Assembly: GCA_028721415.1 (NCBI GenBank) | Contig: JAQYIU010000063.1 | Location: forward strand, 1-39,323 | DNA from: Lachnospiraceae bacterium | GTDB taxonomy: Bacteria; Bacillota; Clostridia; Lachnospirales; Lachnospiraceae | Length of the DNA stretch: 39,323 nt | Direction of reading: 5' to 3' | Part shown: in pieces, positions 16,924 to 26,412 of the stretch | Numbering within the stretch: the first letter of the stretch is position 1 | Layout: each line of letters begins with the position of its first letter | Notes under the pieces: model-generated | The model's database searches: none | The model's input: the letters and a program-made list of their open reading frames with translations, nothing else | Told to the model about the DNA's origin: nothing | Made by a program: the position numbers and the translations under genes

Positions 16924-18291
16924 ATGGATGAAAAACAATTGAATTATGAATTTATGTCGATTCTCAGTGAGAGCCATCCGGGACTTACTTTTGAAGAATA
17001 CAGAGATAGTTGTATTTTTTTATTGTTTTATCAGTATTTATGCCTTCGGTTTGATGATGCACTTGAAGACAACTATAAACTGGAAAGTATGGTCAGACTT
17101 GCAATTCGGGGAAAGCTGCAGATGCCATCTTTTCTTCGTTTTATAGATGCAGCATCCTCCTTCATCCATTTGGCATGTAAGAGGTTTCAATTAACAGAAC
17201 TTTCCTTTTATCGTCATTTGCTTGAAGTTCAGTCTCTTGAGAAACAGAAAAGTTATGCTCGTTTTTTTCGAAAATTGATTAAAAAAATTGATGGGTGGGA
17301 TTGCACGGAATTACTTCTTGCAAAATATCCTCAATTATTTGGACAATTATTGGAAGAATTTGCCAGAGCAAAAAAAGATTCCTACATTTCCAGAGATTTG
17401 ATGGATGTGTATCGGATGTTGTTTTCTCGTACCGGTCGAAAAGCACGGAGAGTATTTGTACCGGATTTTCAATATGGAGTGCTTTATCAAACAATGACAG
17501 AGCCTTCAGATTGTGCTGAGTTCTTTGGGTACGAAACGCATGAAGATTTTATTGAGCTTCTGGAAATGATTACTTATATGAACAATATTCCGGAAGAGTC
17601 AGTACATTTATGTACAAAAGAAGACTGGGATAAAGAGGCCGATTATAAAAAGTATTTCGATGTAATTGCTGTTTTTATGCCGGGTGGGATAGAAGCCGGG
17701 CATGTGATATCCAACATAGATTTTGATTTTTCAAGAGAGTTTTTTCGGTCCACAGCCAAAGGAGAGTTCCCTTATATTTTATCAGCCTTACCATTATTAA
17801 ATGATAATGGTGCCATGGCAGTGGTACTTCCAAGTGCTCTTTTATATCGAGAGGGAAGAGAGGCACAGATTCGCCGATATCTGGTGGAGGAAGAGAAGTG
17901 TCTTGACCTTGTGATGCTTCTTCCGGATCATCTTTTTCCTTCTACCGGACAGAAAGAAGTTTTGTTATTTTTCCGGAAAAACAGAGAGAGAAAAGACGTG
18001 ATGTTCTTTGATTGTTCTGAATTGGAAGAACTTAAAGAAGAACAGTTAAGAAGCATAGAGACGGCCTGGAATGACCATAGTACGATACCGGGTTTTTGTT
18101 CCTGTGTCACTCAGGACATGATGGAAAAGAATGAATATAATCTGAATCTGCCTCGCTACATAAAAAAATCTCTCAAAATGACGCAGATTGATCTGGAAGC
18201 CCGTCGGAAAAGAATTGAAGAGATTGACCGGGAACTGGAAGAGATTGAGAAGAGGATTGCGATGTATAAGAGGGATCTGGAATTAATGTAG
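16924..18291 (+). CDS. HsdM-like protein with degenerate methyltransferase motifs
   Basis: A 455-aa protein with the architecture of a type I DNA methylase subunit: a helical N-terminus (FEEYRDSCIFLLFYQYL), a Rossmann-like core, the conserved later block KGEFPYILSALPLLNDNGAMAVVLPSALLY, IRRYLVEEE, LDLVMLLPDHLFPSTGQKEVLLFFRK, and a coiled-coil C-terminus. The catalytic signatures have gone. Where motif I should read DPxCGSGG, residues 176-190 read RVFVPDFQYGVLYQT; where motif IV should read NPPF, residues 245-256 read FDVIAVFMPGGI. It is thus probably unable to methylate DNA. Fold and length are otherwise intact with no frameshift, so a structural or regulatory role with the HsdS-like partner is more likely than decay (inference). 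Confidence 0.8.
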   Translation: MDEKQLNYEFMSILSESHPGLTFEEYRDSCIFLLFYQYLCLRFDDALEDNYKLESMVRLAIRGKLQMPSFLRFIDAASSFIHLACKRFQLTELSFYRHLLEVQSLEKQKSYARFFRKLIKKIDGWDCTELLLAKYPQLFGQLLEEFARAKKDSYISRDLMDVYRMLFSRTGRKARRVFVPDFQYGVLYQTMTEPSDCAEFFGYETHEDFIELLEMITYMNNIPEESVHLCTKEDWDKEADYKKYFDVIAVFMPGGIEAGHVISNIDFDFSREFFRSTAKGEFPYILSALPLLNDNGAMAVVLPSALLYREGREAQIRRYLVEEEKCLDLVMLLPDHLFPSTGQKEVLLFFRKNRERKDVMFFDCSELEELKEEQLRSIETAWNDHSTIPGFCSCVTQDMMEKNEYNLNLPRYIKKSLKMTQIDLEARRKRIEEIDRELEEIEKRIAMYKRDLELM

Positions 18292-18301
18292 GAGGTTTTG
18301 G

Positions 18302-19066
18302 ATGAAAAAGAAAATAGCAATATATTTTCTGTTGACCTTTTGTTTTGTGCTCCCTGGATGCAGTGAGTCCGGTGCAAAACAGGAAGAGATAATAACGGAA
18401 CAGGCTGATTTCCGGATTGGTGTGGAAGCCGATCAGGCTCCGTATTATTCTGTGGATGAGAATGGAAATGCATCGGGGATTTATGTAGATTTGATGGACG
18501 AAATATCCAAAAAAGGCGGGTATACCTACGAATTTACGGAAATAGATCCTTCTGTGTTCCAGGCAGGAACCAAAAAGAATAGCTGTGATGTGTTTCTTGG
18601 AACAATGGAAAATGATACCGGTGATATGACAGAGCTATTTCAGACTACTTCCTTTTATCAGTCGGGAGTATGTCTGGTTACCCGAACCGAAGACAATATA
18701 AAAAAAGTCAAAAATTTAAGGAATATCGTTATTGCTGCAGGCACTTCCGGCGGGGAAGCTGCTTTTGCACAGTATCTTGCTGTAAAGTATGAGGCAGATG
18801 CTCTTTTATTTGTGGATGGAATAACTGCTTTTGAAGATTTTATCAATGGCAATTCCCGGACAGCCGTGTTGGATGCCAATGTCTGTCAGGCAAAGATGGA
18901 AGAGAATATGCCGATCCGGTTGTGGAAAACCAGCGAAAAATATTATAATTTCCACAGATTTACCGCAAAAGGACATACAGAGTTTCTGGATACATTGGAA
19001 AATCAGATTTCAGAAATAATGTCAGATGGAACAATGGACACTCTTCTTCAGAAGAATGGACTATAA
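18302..19066 (+). CDS. Solute-binding lipoprotein (family 3 type)
   Basis: A 254-aa lipoprotein: signal peptide MKKKIAIYFLLTFCFVLPGC with lipobox VLPG-C20, then a periplasmic-binding-protein type II fold (DFRIGVEADQAPYYSVDENG, GIYVDLMDEISKKGGY, CDVFLGTMENDT, LRNIVIAAGTSGG, and a C-terminal GTMDTLLQKNGL). These proteins bind amino acids or similar solutes outside the membrane. No permease or ATPase gene is adjacent, so it may serve a distant transporter or a sensor. AGGAGG lies 7 nt before the ATG and only 10 nt separate it from the HsdM-like stop, so it looks co-transcribed with that pair, which is an odd partnership. Confidence 0.85.
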   Translation: MKKKIAIYFLLTFCFVLPGCSESGAKQEEIITEQADFRIGVEADQAPYYSVDENGNASGIYVDLMDEISKKGGYTYEFTEIDPSVFQAGTKKNSCDVFLGTMENDTGDMTELFQTTSFYQSGVCLVTRTEDNIKKVKNLRNIVIAAGTSGGEAAFAQYLAVKYEADALLFVDGITAFEDFINGNSRTAVLDANVCQAKMEENMPIRLWKTSEKYYNFHRFTAKGHTEFLDTLENQISEIMSDGTMDTLLQKNGL

Positions 19067-19136
19067 AATGTTGTGAACATCGAATCTAATGTATCATATT
19101 TGAAAAAATGCATATTCTAATACGTGTTATATTATA

Positions 19137-19183
19137 CTGTTCAGTTTTGATGAAGAGGTTTATCAAAGCTGAACAGTTTTTCT
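19137..19183 (+). terminator. Rho-independent terminator (or leader attenuator) before tepA
   Basis: CTGTTCAGTTTTGAT (19137-19151) pairs with ATCAAAGCTGAACAG (19162-19176), 14 of 15 bp, around a 10-nt loop, followed by TTTTTCT. It lies 70 nt after the lipoprotein stop. Only 28 nt remain before the tepA ATG and no promoter is seen there, so tepA may be transcribed from upstream of, and through, this hairpin. Confidence 0.8.
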
Positions 19184-19211
19184 ATCTTATTTTGGTATAA
19201 CAGGAGGCATT

Positions 19212-19865
19212 ATGGATATTCAGGGAAAAAGAATTGTTGAATTTGGGGAACAAGCTCTTTCAGACAGTAAAGAAGGGCATAACATTTTATTTTTATCGGT
19301 GATTGGAGAAATTGAAGGGCATGAGCTGGCATCGGAGAGGACGAAAACGACAAAATACGAACATTTGCTGCCGATTCTTGCCCATGCACAGGACGATCAG
19401 AAGATTGACGGCGTTCTGATTTTGATCAATACAGTAGGAGGCGATTGTTCCTGTGGACTGGCTCTGGCAGAAATGATTGCTTCTATTAAAAAACCTGTGG
19501 TATCTCTGATTATCGGTGACAGTCATTCCATCGGTGTTCCGTTGTCGGTAGCCTCTGATTACACGGTGATCGCACCGACAGCGACGATGATCATCCATCC
19601 GGTACGTTTAAATGGAACGGTGATCGGTGCACCGCAGACCTTTGATTATTTCAAATTAATTCAGGACAGGATCATCACTTTTATTGAGAACCATTCCAGA
19701 GCAGATAAAACTATGCTGGAAAAAATGATGCTTCACAAGGGAATTATCGCCAAAGATCTAGGAACGATTCTTGTTGGAAAAGAAGCGGTAGAGGCCGGAT
19801 TGGCTGACGCAGTGGGTGGAATTGCAGAGAGTCTTGCCTGGCTGCATCAGAAAATAGATGAGTGA
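19212..19865 (+). CDS. tepA: ClpP/crotonase-fold serine protease TepA-like
   Basis: A 217-aa ClpP-fold protein of the TepA group: ILFLSVIGEIEGHE, LILINTVGGDCSCGLALAEMIAS (oxyanion-loop GG), SLIIGDSHSIGVPLSVA with the nucleophile-region Ser, and MIIHPVR with the catalytic His region. In Bacillus subtilis TepA assists protein translocation and sits just upstream of spoIIIE; the same order is found here. It lacks a signal peptide. The nucleophile context is GDSHSIG rather than the GxAxSxG of ClpP, so peptidase activity is likely but not assured. AGGAGG is 6 nt before the ATG. Confidence 0.87.
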   Translation: MDIQGKRIVEFGEQALSDSKEGHNILFLSVIGEIEGHELASERTKTTKYEHLLPILAHAQDDQKIDGVLILINTVGGDCSCGLALAEMIASIKKPVVSLIIGDSHSIGVPLSVASDYTVIAPTATMIIHPVRLNGTVIGAPQTFDYFKLIQDRIITFIENHSRADKTMLEKMMLHKGIIAKDLGTILVGKEAVEAGLADAVGGIAESLAWLHQKIDE

Positions 19866-20002
19866 AAAACTGTTATTTAATTTAAGAACATCACTTTTCT
19901 TCTTTCGCTTTTTATGTTATGATGATATACGGCAACTTAGGCTTGAAACAAAAATAGTACAGCATGGGATTGATTTCCACAAACTATAAAGGATGTTTTG
20001 AT

Positions 20003-22984
20003 ATGGCAAATAAGAAAAAGACGACAAATGAGATAAAAAAGACAGCAAATAGTACAACAAAAATTGGGACAGGGAGAAAGGCGGTATCAAAAAGAAGCGG
20101 GCAATCTTCTTCCAGTCGAGGAAAGAAATCAACTGCGAAGAAGGGAGCATCGAAAACACAGTCTCCAGAAGGCATTCCAATGAAAAATGAGATACAGATG
20201 GTCGCTTCTTTTGGTATTATGTTGATTCTGATGCTCAGCAATTTTGGTTTTTGCGGAGCCGTGGGTAAATGGCTCAGCAGTTTTTTCTTTGGAATCTTTG
20301 GCTGCACGCAGTACGTAATGCCAATTGCCTTTTTTATGGCAGTAACAGTATTGCTTGCCAATGATTACAGTGTGTTGGCAATGAAAAAATGTATGGCTGG
20401 TTTTGTGGTATTACTTATGATTTCTTCTTTTGCCCAGCTGATGTATCCGGCAGATCAGGTTTCGGTTCATGAATTATTTTCCATTGCCATTCGCAATCAT
20501 CAGGCAGGAGGTATTCTGGGAGGAGGAATCGGTCTTTTATTAAAGAGTTGGTTTGGTACTCCGGGAGCGATTGTAATTATACTCTGCATATTTCTGCTGG
20601 CCATGGTGGTTCTTACCCAACGTTCTTTCGTTGCATTTTTCCGAAATTGGATTTCTCGCTGCAAAAAGGCGATGGAACAGTGGAAAGAGGAAAGCAGACA
20701 GAGAAAAGAAGAGGCATCCAAAGAAACAGCTTCCGACAAACTTCGTGCGAAACAGTGTGAAGATAAATTAAAAGAGATTGAAGAAGAAACGATTCGAAAA
20801 AAGAAGGTGGTTTCACAAAAAAAGGAGGAAGCCAAAAAAGAATCGGTTGGACATACGTCTGAACCACGAATTCATGTTCCGTTATTCACATCCTCTGATG
20901 AAGTTAAGAAAAAAGATGAGGTAAAAGAACTGTATCCAGAAGTTTATCCATTTACTGCAGAGGATGGAAAAACGCGGGAATTTGATGGCACTTTGGATTT
21001 TAGCGCTTTCTCCTTTCAGAATGAAAAACAGGAGGAATCCTATCTTCCTCCATATAAATCAAAGGGAAATTTTGCAGTTTCCGAACTCAGCGCAACAGAG
21101 TTGATGGAGGCCGATGACCAAATCGATGAAATTGAGCTTCAAAATGAACCGGATGTGGAAATAATCTTTTCTCCTGATGAAATATCGGAAGAGGGAAAAA
21201 TGCCGGAAGTATCAGAAATGGCAGAAGAGGCAGAAGTACCGAATAGGATGGATGAGCCGGAAGAGGCAGAAGTATTGCAAACAATAGAGGAACCGAAAGA
21301 GGCAGAAGTATCAAAGAATCTGGATGTGCCGGAAGGGGCAGAAACACCGGAAACAGTAGAAGAATCGGAAGGGATAGAACAATCAACGGGACTGCCGGAT
21401 GTGATTGCTGTCAAGCCGGTTTCTGATGAAATTATTTCTGAAAAGAAAACAGAACAGGATATCAGGATAAACCGTGAACAGCAGCCAAAATCCGTTCCTC
21501 TCCGCCGTCCGGCCCAAAAAGATGAGTATATTTTCCCGCCTATGAACCTGCTGATAACACAGAAGCAACAGTTATCGCCGGATTATGATAAAAATTTGAA
21601 AGAAACGGCAATGAAATTACAGAGTACCCTGGAAAGTTTTGGGGTCAGAGTGACGATTACTGATATCAGCTGTGGACCGACGGTAACCCGATATGAGATG
21701 TTCCCGGAACAGGGAACGAAAGTCAGCAAGATTCTGTCGTTGACCGATGATATCAAATTGAATCTGGCAGCTTCAGATATTCGAATTGAGGCACCAATTC
21801 CTGGTAAAGCTGCTATCGGAATTGAAGTGCCGAATAAAGAAAACCTGACAGTACATTTCCGGGAGTTGATTGATAACCGGGTATTTAGAAATTATAAATC
21901 CAAACTGGCTTTTGCTGTGGGAAAAGATATTGGCGGTAAAATAGTGGTGGCGGATCTTGCGAAAATGCCGCATTTGCTGATTGCCGGTGCGACTGGTTCC
22001 GGTAAATCGGTCTGCATCAATACGTTAATCATGAGTATTTTATATAAGGCAGCACCATCTGAAGTAAAATTGATCATGATTGATCCGAAGATGGTTGAGC
22101 TTAGTACATATAATGGTATTCCTCATCTGCTGATTCCGGTAGTGACGGATCCGAAAAAAGCATCCGGGGCACTGAACTGGGCAGTGGCAGAGATGACCGA
22201 CCGATATAAAAAATTTACCGAATGCAGTGTTCGTAACATTGAAGGATATAATAAAAAAGTTGATGAATTGATAGCCTCCGGTGAGGTGGATCAAGACAAG
22301 ATGACAAAAATGCCGCAGATCGTCATTATCATTGATGAACTGGCAGATTTGATGATGGTTGCTCCCGGCGAAGTGGAAGATGCCATCGTGCGTCTTTCTC
22401 AGCTTGCCCGTGCGGCGGGAATCCATCTTGTGATTGCAACGCAGCGCCCATCGGTTAACGTTATCACTGGTCTTATCAAGGCCAATGTACCGTCCAGAAT
22501 TGCATTTTCGGTTTCTTCCGGTGTGGACAGCCGTACCATTATTGATATGAATGGAGCGGAAAAACTTCTTGGAAAGGGAGATATGTTGTTTTATCCATCC
22601 GGTTATCAGAAACCGGTCCGGGTACAGGGCGCTTTCGTGTCAGATGCGGAAGTCAGCCGGGTTGTCGATTTCTTAAAAGAAAACGAAGACGTGGCAGTTT
22701 ATGATGATAAAATCTCGGAAAAGATAGAAAATAAAATAAAAAATAGCAGTGCTTCGAAAGACAAAGATGAGTATTTTGAGGCGGCAGCCCGTTTTATCAT
22801 GGAAAAAGATAAGGCAACGATCGGAATGCTCCAAAGAATGTTCAAAATCGGATTTAACCGTGCGGCAAGAATCATCGATCAGCTGGCAGAGGCTGGAATT
22901 GTCGGTCCGGAAGAGGGCACAAAGCCTAGAAAAATCCTGATGTCACCGGAACAGTTGGATCAATATTTTGAGGAATATCTGTAA
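20003..22984 (+). CDS. spoIIIE: FtsK/SpoIIIE DNA translocase
   Basis: A 993-aa membrane-anchored DNA pump that moves chromosomes through a closing septum. Order: Lys/Ser-rich N-terminus (about 50 residues), four hydrophobic helices (about 60-210), a long charged linker, then the motor with Walker A GATGSGKS (about 662-669) and Walker [12 protein letters not shown] (about 772-782), and the gamma winged-helix domain [35 protein letters not shown] that reads DNA polarity signals. The linker contains a 12-residue tandem repeat. It is longer than B. subtilis SpoIIIE (about 790) because of the linker. ATG 20003 is preferred over 19964, which lacks a ribosome site; AAAGGA lies 9 nt upstream of 20003. 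It could serve growth as well as sporulation. Confidence 0.95.
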   Translation: MANKKKTTNEIKKTANSTTKIGTGRKAVSKRSGQSSSSRGKKSTAKKGASKTQSPEGIPMKNEIQMVASFGIMLILMLSNFGFCGAVGKWLSSFFFGIFGCTQYVMPIAFFMAVTVLLANDYSVLAMKKCMAGFVVLLMISSFAQLMYPADQVSVHELFSIAIRNHQAGGILGGGIGLLLKSWFGTPGAIVIILCIFLLAMVVLTQRSFVAFFRNWISRCKKAMEQWKEESRQRKEEASKETASDKLRAKQCEDKLKEIEEETIRKKKVVSQKKEEAKKESVGHTSEPRIHVPLFTSSDEVKKKDEVKELYPEVYPFTAEDGKTREFDGTLDFSAFSFQNEKQEESYLPPYKSKGNFAVSELSATELMEADDQIDEIELQNEPDVEIIFSPDEISEEGKMPEVSEMAEEAEVPNRMDEPEEAEVLQTIEEPKEAEVSKNLDVPEGAETPETVEESEGIEQSTGLPDVIAVKPVSDEIISEKKTEQDIRINREQQPKSVPLRRPAQKDEYIFPPMNLLITQKQQLSPDYDKNLKETAMKLQSTLESFGVRVTITDISCGPTVTRYEMFPEQGTKVSKILSLTDDIKLNLAASDIRIEAPIPGKAAIGIEVPNKENLTVHFRELIDNRVFRNYKSKLAFAVGKDIGGKIVVADLAKMPHLLIAGATGSGKSVCINTLIMSILYKAAPSEVKLIMIDPKMVELSTYNGIPHLLIPVVTDPKKASGALNWAVAEMTDRYKKFTECSVRNIEGYNKKVDELIASGEVDQDKMTKMPQIVIIIDELADLMMVAPGEVEDAIVRLSQLARAAGIHLVIATQRPSVNVITGLIKANVPSRIAFSVSSGVDSRTIIDMNGAEKLLGKGDMLFYPSGYQKPVRVQGAFVSDAEVSRVVDFLKENEDVAVYDDKISEKIENKIKNSSASKDKDEYFEAAARFIMEKDKATIGMLQRMFKIGFNRAARIIDQLAEAGIVGPEEGTKPRKILMSPEQLDQYFEEYL
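21212..21391 (+). repeat. 36-bp in-frame tandem repeat in the SpoIIIE linker
   Basis: Five imperfect 12-codon units run head to tail; the word GAGGCAGAAGTA or a variant recurs at 21227, 21263, 21299 and 21335, exactly 36 bp apart. Protein units: [60 protein letters not shown]. The array lies in the acidic spacer between membrane domain and motor. Confidence 0.9.
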
Positions 22985-22990
22985 GATTAC

Positions 22991-23019
22991 TTTACGAAAA
23001 TGCAAAAGTGTTGTATTAT
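22991..23019 (+). promoter_or_regulatory. Probable promoter of the folD-rimO-pgsA-cinA operon
   Basis: TTTACG (22991-22996), a 17-nt spacer and TATTAT (23014-23019), about 100 nt before folD. It is the only reasonable match in the 132-nt gap after spoIIIE. No terminator was recognised after spoIIIE, so read-through is possible. Confidence 0.5.
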
Positions 23020-23116
23020 AAAATATCTTTCGGTTATGTTTTTTTCATCGTAAATAAAAAGATTACGTGGTGAAGACAGGTCGATGAAGAGAAATAAAAG
23101 GAAAAGAGATGATAAA

Positions 23117-23965
23117 ATGGCAATAAAAATTGATGGAAAGAAAATTTCCGCAGACATCAAAGATGAATTAAAAGAACAGGTTGCGCAGATGAAAGAGCAG
23201 GGGCAGAATGTCTGTCTTGCGGTGATTCAGGTTGGAAATGATCCGGCCTCTACCGTGTATGTAGGTAATAAGAAGAAAGCCTGTGCCTATATTGGTATTG
23301 AATCAAGAGCCTTTGAACTTCCGGAAGAGACGACAGAAGCAGAACTGCTTGATTTGATTGAAAATCTTAATGGAGATGATACGGTACACGGTATTCTTGT
23401 TCAGCTTCCGATTCCGGCTCATATAGATGAGAAGAAGGTGATCGATGCCATTTCCCCGAAAAAGGATGTGGATGGTTTCCATCCGGCAAGCGTAGGTGCA
23501 CTTTCCATTGGTGAACCGGGATTTGTATCCTGTACTCCGGCAGGAATCATTCAGCTTTTAAAGAGAACCGGCATTGAAATCGAAGGAAAAGAATGTGTGG
23601 TTGTGGGACGAAGCAATATTGTCGGTAAGCCGATGGCAATGCTTCTTCTGCGTGAGAATGGAACCGTGACGATCTGCCATTCCAGAACACACGATTTAAA
23701 GGAAGTTTGCAAACGGGCAGATATTCTGGTGGCAGCCATCGGAAAACCGAAATTTTTCGATGATTCTTATGTGAAAGATGGTGCGGTTGTCATTGATGTC
23801 GGTATCCATCGTGATGAGAATAATAAGCTGTGTGGTGATGTGGACTACGACAAAGTAGTGGATAAAGTCAGTGCAATCACGCCGGTTCCGGGTGGAGTTG
23901 GACCTATGACCATCGCCATGTTAATGAATAACTGCGTAGAAGCAGCGTTGAGGATGAACGATTAG
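23117..23965 (+). CDS. folD: Bifunctional methylenetetrahydrofolate dehydrogenase/cyclohydrolase FolD
   Basis: A 282-aa cytosolic enzyme that interconverts 5,10-methylene-, methenyl- and 10-formyl-tetrahydrofolate with NADP. Motifs: [25 protein letters not shown] (catalytic Lys in YVGNKKKAC), [24 protein letters not shown], the NADP loop [16 protein letters not shown], and [19 protein letters not shown] 23117 gives the usual family start ([15 protein letters not shown]) and length; an in-frame ATG at 23084 would add 11 basic residues and has no better ribosome site. rimO starts at the base after the stop. GlyA, another one-carbon enzyme, is encoded at 31805. Confidence 0.95.
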   Translation: MAIKIDGKKISADIKDELKEQVAQMKEQGQNVCLAVIQVGNDPASTVYVGNKKKACAYIGIESRAFELPEETTEAELLDLIENLNGDDTVHGILVQLPIPAHIDEKKVIDAISPKKDVDGFHPASVGALSIGEPGFVSCTPAGIIQLLKRTGIEIEGKECVVVGRSNIVGKPMAMLLLRENGTVTICHSRTHDLKEVCKRADILVAAIGKPKFFDDSYVKDGAVVIDVGIHRDENNKLCGDVDYDKVVDKVSAITPVPGGVGPMTIAMLMNNCVEAALRMND

Positions 23966-25339
23966 ATGAAAAAAGTATTATTTATTTCTCTTGGCTGTGA
24001 TAAGAATCTGGTGGACAGTGAAAAGATGCTGGGCCTTCTGAATGAGAGCGGGTATGTGATCGTGGAGGAGGAAGCAGAAGCAGATGCCATTGTGGTAAAT
24101 ACCTGTTGTTTTATTCACGATGCCAAAGAAGAGAGTATTGAGACGATTCTTGAGATGGCTGTCTGGAAGCAGAATGGAAGTCTGAAGGCGCTGGTTGTAA
24201 CAGGATGTCTTGCACAGCGGTATCAAAGTGAGATTGAAGAAGCAATTCCTGAGGTGGATGCCGTGATTGGGACAACCGGATATACAGAAATCGTGAAGGT
24301 GCTTGACCAGTTACTGGAACAGGATGATTCTGACAGAAAAGCGGATTCGCTTCTTACCTGCTGTCCGTCCATTGATCTTCTTCCGGCATCCTTAAGTGAT
24401 AAGAGAGTGGTCACAACAGGCGGTTATACTGCTTATCTTAAGATTGCGGAAGGCTGTAATAAAAGATGTACTTACTGTGTTATTCCGTATATTCGGGGAA
24501 AATATCGCAGTTTTCCGATGGAGGATCTGCTGGACGAGGCAGGAAGACTGGCACAGAGCGGTGTGAAGGAACTGATTCTCATTGCACAGGAGACAACGGT
24601 TTACGGGATGGATCTTTATGGAAGAAAGGCTTTGCCGGAACTGCTTCGGAAACTTTGTCAGATTGAAGGGATTACGTGGATTCGGATTCTATACTGTTAT
24701 CCGGAGGAAATTACCGACGAACTTATCGCAGTGATTCGGGAAGAAGAGAAAATCTGTCATTACCTTGATATTCCAATCCAGCACAGTGAAGACAGAATTC
24801 TTCGAAAGATGGGGCGTAAAACCAATCGGGCAGAACTTACTGCTCTTGTTGAGAAACTTCGTCGTGAGATTCCGGATATTATTTTGAGAACTACTTTGAT
24901 CACAGGTTTTCCGGGCGAGACAGAAGAAGATTTTGAGAATATGCTTGATTTTGTGGATGAGATGGAATTTGACCGCCTGGGTGTATTTCCATATTCTCCG
25001 GAAGAGGGTACGAAAGCTGCTGAGATGGAGGATCAGGTACCGGATGAGGTAAAGGAAAAGCGCAGGGATGCCATTATGGAACTGCAGCAGGAGATTTCTG
25101 CAGAAGCCGCAGCAGATAAAGTAGGAGAAGAAATGTCCGTTCTGATTGAAGGATATTTATATGAAGAAGATATTTACATTGGAAGAACCTATATGGATGC
25201 GCCTAAAGTGGACGGAAATGTTTTCATTCGTTCCGAAGAGGAAATGATGTCAGGAGATATTGTTCCGGTATGTATTACAGGTGCTAATGAATATGATTTG
25301 ATGGGAGATGTTATATATGCAGATGAATTTACCGAATAA
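23966..25339 (+). CDS. rimO: Ribosomal protein S12 methylthiotransferase RimO
   Basis: A 457-aa radical SAM enzyme that adds a methylthio group to the conserved Asp of ribosomal protein S12. It has the three domains of the family: an N-terminal MTTase domain with cluster Cys C11 (SLGC), C47 (NTC) and C81 (TGC); the radical SAM core with C164, C168 and C171 in CNKRCTYC; and a C-terminal TRAM domain (about 390-457). The later TFITGFPGE-like stretch reads TLITGFPGETEEDF. Length and domain order fit RimO better than MiaB (SLGCDKNLVDSE start). It begins immediately after the folD stop and overlaps pgsA by about 20 nt. Confidence 0.95.
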   Translation: MKKVLFISLGCDKNLVDSEKMLGLLNESGYVIVEEEAEADAIVVNTCCFIHDAKEESIETILEMAVWKQNGSLKALVVTGCLAQRYQSEIEEAIPEVDAVIGTTGYTEIVKVLDQLLEQDDSDRKADSLLTCCPSIDLLPASLSDKRVVTTGGYTAYLKIAEGCNKRCTYCVIPYIRGKYRSFPMEDLLDEAGRLAQSGVKELILIAQETTVYGMDLYGRKALPELLRKLCQIEGITWIRILYCYPEEITDELIAVIREEEKICHYLDIPIQHSEDRILRKMGRKTNRAELTALVEKLRREIPDIILRTTLITGFPGETEEDFENMLDFVDEMEFDRLGVFPYSPEEGTKAAEMEDQVPDEVKEKRRDAIMELQQEISAEAAADKVGEEMSVLIEGYLYEEDIYIGRTYMDAPKVDGNVFIRSEEEMMSGDIVPVCITGANEYDLMGDVIYADEFTE

Positions 25340-25889
25340 ATTAACGATACTCAGAGTGATAATGATTCCGTTTTTTGTATTTTTTATGTTGGTAAGCCCT
25401 TCTCTGGTGCCACATGAGATTGCAAAATGGGTTGCACTGATCCTTTTCTGTGTGGCAAGTATCACCGATTTTCTGGATGGACACATTGCCAGAAAAAACA
25501 ATCTGGTTACCAATTTTGGGAAGTTTATGGATCCTCTGGCAGACAAAATGCTGGTGTCTTCTGCGTTTATCTGTCTGATCGTGAGCAGACCGGAAAGTAT
25601 GCCGGCTTGGATCGTGATCGTGATCATTGCCAGAGAGTTTGTTATCAGTGGTTTCCGTCTGATTGCCAGCGATAATGGTGTTGTGATTGCAGCTAGCTAT
25701 TGGGGTAAATTTAAGACAAATTTCCAGATGTTTGCGATCATCTTATTAATTGCCGATCTGGGCGGTCCGGTTGTACATGTGATTGAGCAGGTATTGGTTT
25801 ATATCGCTCTTATCCTGACAATCGTATCCCTGGTAGATTACCTTGCAAAAAATATTGATGTGCTGAAAGAGGGAGGAGCGGAAAAATAA
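25317..25889 (+). CDS. pgsA: CDP-diacylglycerol-glycerol-3-phosphate 3-phosphatidyltransferase
   Basis: A 190-aa integral membrane CDP-alcohol phosphotransferase making phosphatidylglycerol phosphate, precursor of phosphatidylglycerol and cardiolipin. The catalytic motif D-x2-DG-x2-AR-x8-G-x3-D-x3-D is complete in DFLDGHIARKNNLVTNFGKF followed by MDPLAD. About five hydrophobic helices follow. The start is uncertain: ATG 25308, 25317 and 25323 are in frame; GGGAG at 25303-25307 best fits 25317 (9 nt), while the family start MNLPNKLT points to 25323. All overlap the rimO end. The cinA start overlaps its stop (TAATG). Confidence 0.93.
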   Translation: MQMNLPNKLTILRVIMIPFFVFFMLVSPSLVPHEIAKWVALILFCVASITDFLDGHIARKNNLVTNFGKFMDPLADKMLVSSAFICLIVSRPESMPAWIVIVIIAREFVISGFRLIASDNGVVIAASYWGKFKTNFQMFAIILLIADLGGPVVHVIEQVLVYIALILTIVSLVDYLAKNIDVLKEGGAEK

Positions 25890-26392
25890 TGAGTTCCGGC
25901 CGGAGAATTGAAGAAGAACCAATTGAAAAGAAAATTGAGCGTGTCCTTCGCCATCGTGGTCTGAGTGTGACAACAGCAGAATCCTGTACCGGTGGTTTGA
26001 TTGCCGGTACCCTGGTTAATGCAGATGGCATTTCACAGGCGTTCAAAGAAGGATATATCACATATTCCAATGAAGCAAAGATGAAGCTTCTCGGAGTGAA
26101 AGAGGAAACTCTGCAGAAGTTTGGGGCGGTTTCCCGTGAAACTGCCATTGAAATGGCTGAAGGGGCTGCCGTTGCTGCGGGAGCCGATGTTGCAGTTGCA
26201 GCAACAGGGATTGCCGGACCAGGCGGAGGAACAGAAGAAAAACCGGTCGGTCTTGTATACATCGGATGTACCGTTGAAGGACAGACGGTTGTGAAACGTT
26301 GCTTTTTTGGAGGCGACCGAAATGAAGTCCGTCACAAGGCAGTAAAAGAAGCGCTGGAGATTCTGTATTGCCAGCTGTTAACTGCTTTATAA
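25889..26392 (+). CDS. cinA: CinA C-terminal domain protein (nicotinamide-nucleotide amidohydrolase)
   Basis: A 167-aa stand-alone CinA C-terminal domain (PncC type), which deamidates nicotinamide mononucleotide to nicotinate mononucleotide in NAD salvage. Motifs: VTTAESCTGGLIAGTLVN with the catalytic Ser, FKEGYITYSNEAKMKLLGV, FGAVSRETAIEMAEGA, AVAATGIAGPGG, KPVGLVYIG. The N-terminal MoaB-like domain of full-length CinA (about 410 aa) is missing, as in short PncC proteins. Its ATG shares the last base of the pgsA stop, so it is translationally coupled. A pgsA-cinA order is common in Firmicutes. Confidence 0.92.
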   Translation: MSSGRRIEEEPIEKKIERVLRHRGLSVTTAESCTGGLIAGTLVNADGISQAFKEGYITYSNEAKMKLLGVKEETLQKFGAVSRETAIEMAEGAAVAAGADVAVAATGIAGPGGGTEEKPVGLVYIGCTVEGQTVVKRCFFGGDRNEVRHKAVKEALEILYCQLLTAL

Positions 26393-26412
26393 TTGAATGA
26401 AAAGGAGAGAGC

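Noticed and set aside
16316-18291. Active type I restriction-modification system
   Set aside because: There is no HsdR, and the methylase-like protein lacks the DPxCGSGG and NPPF motifs.
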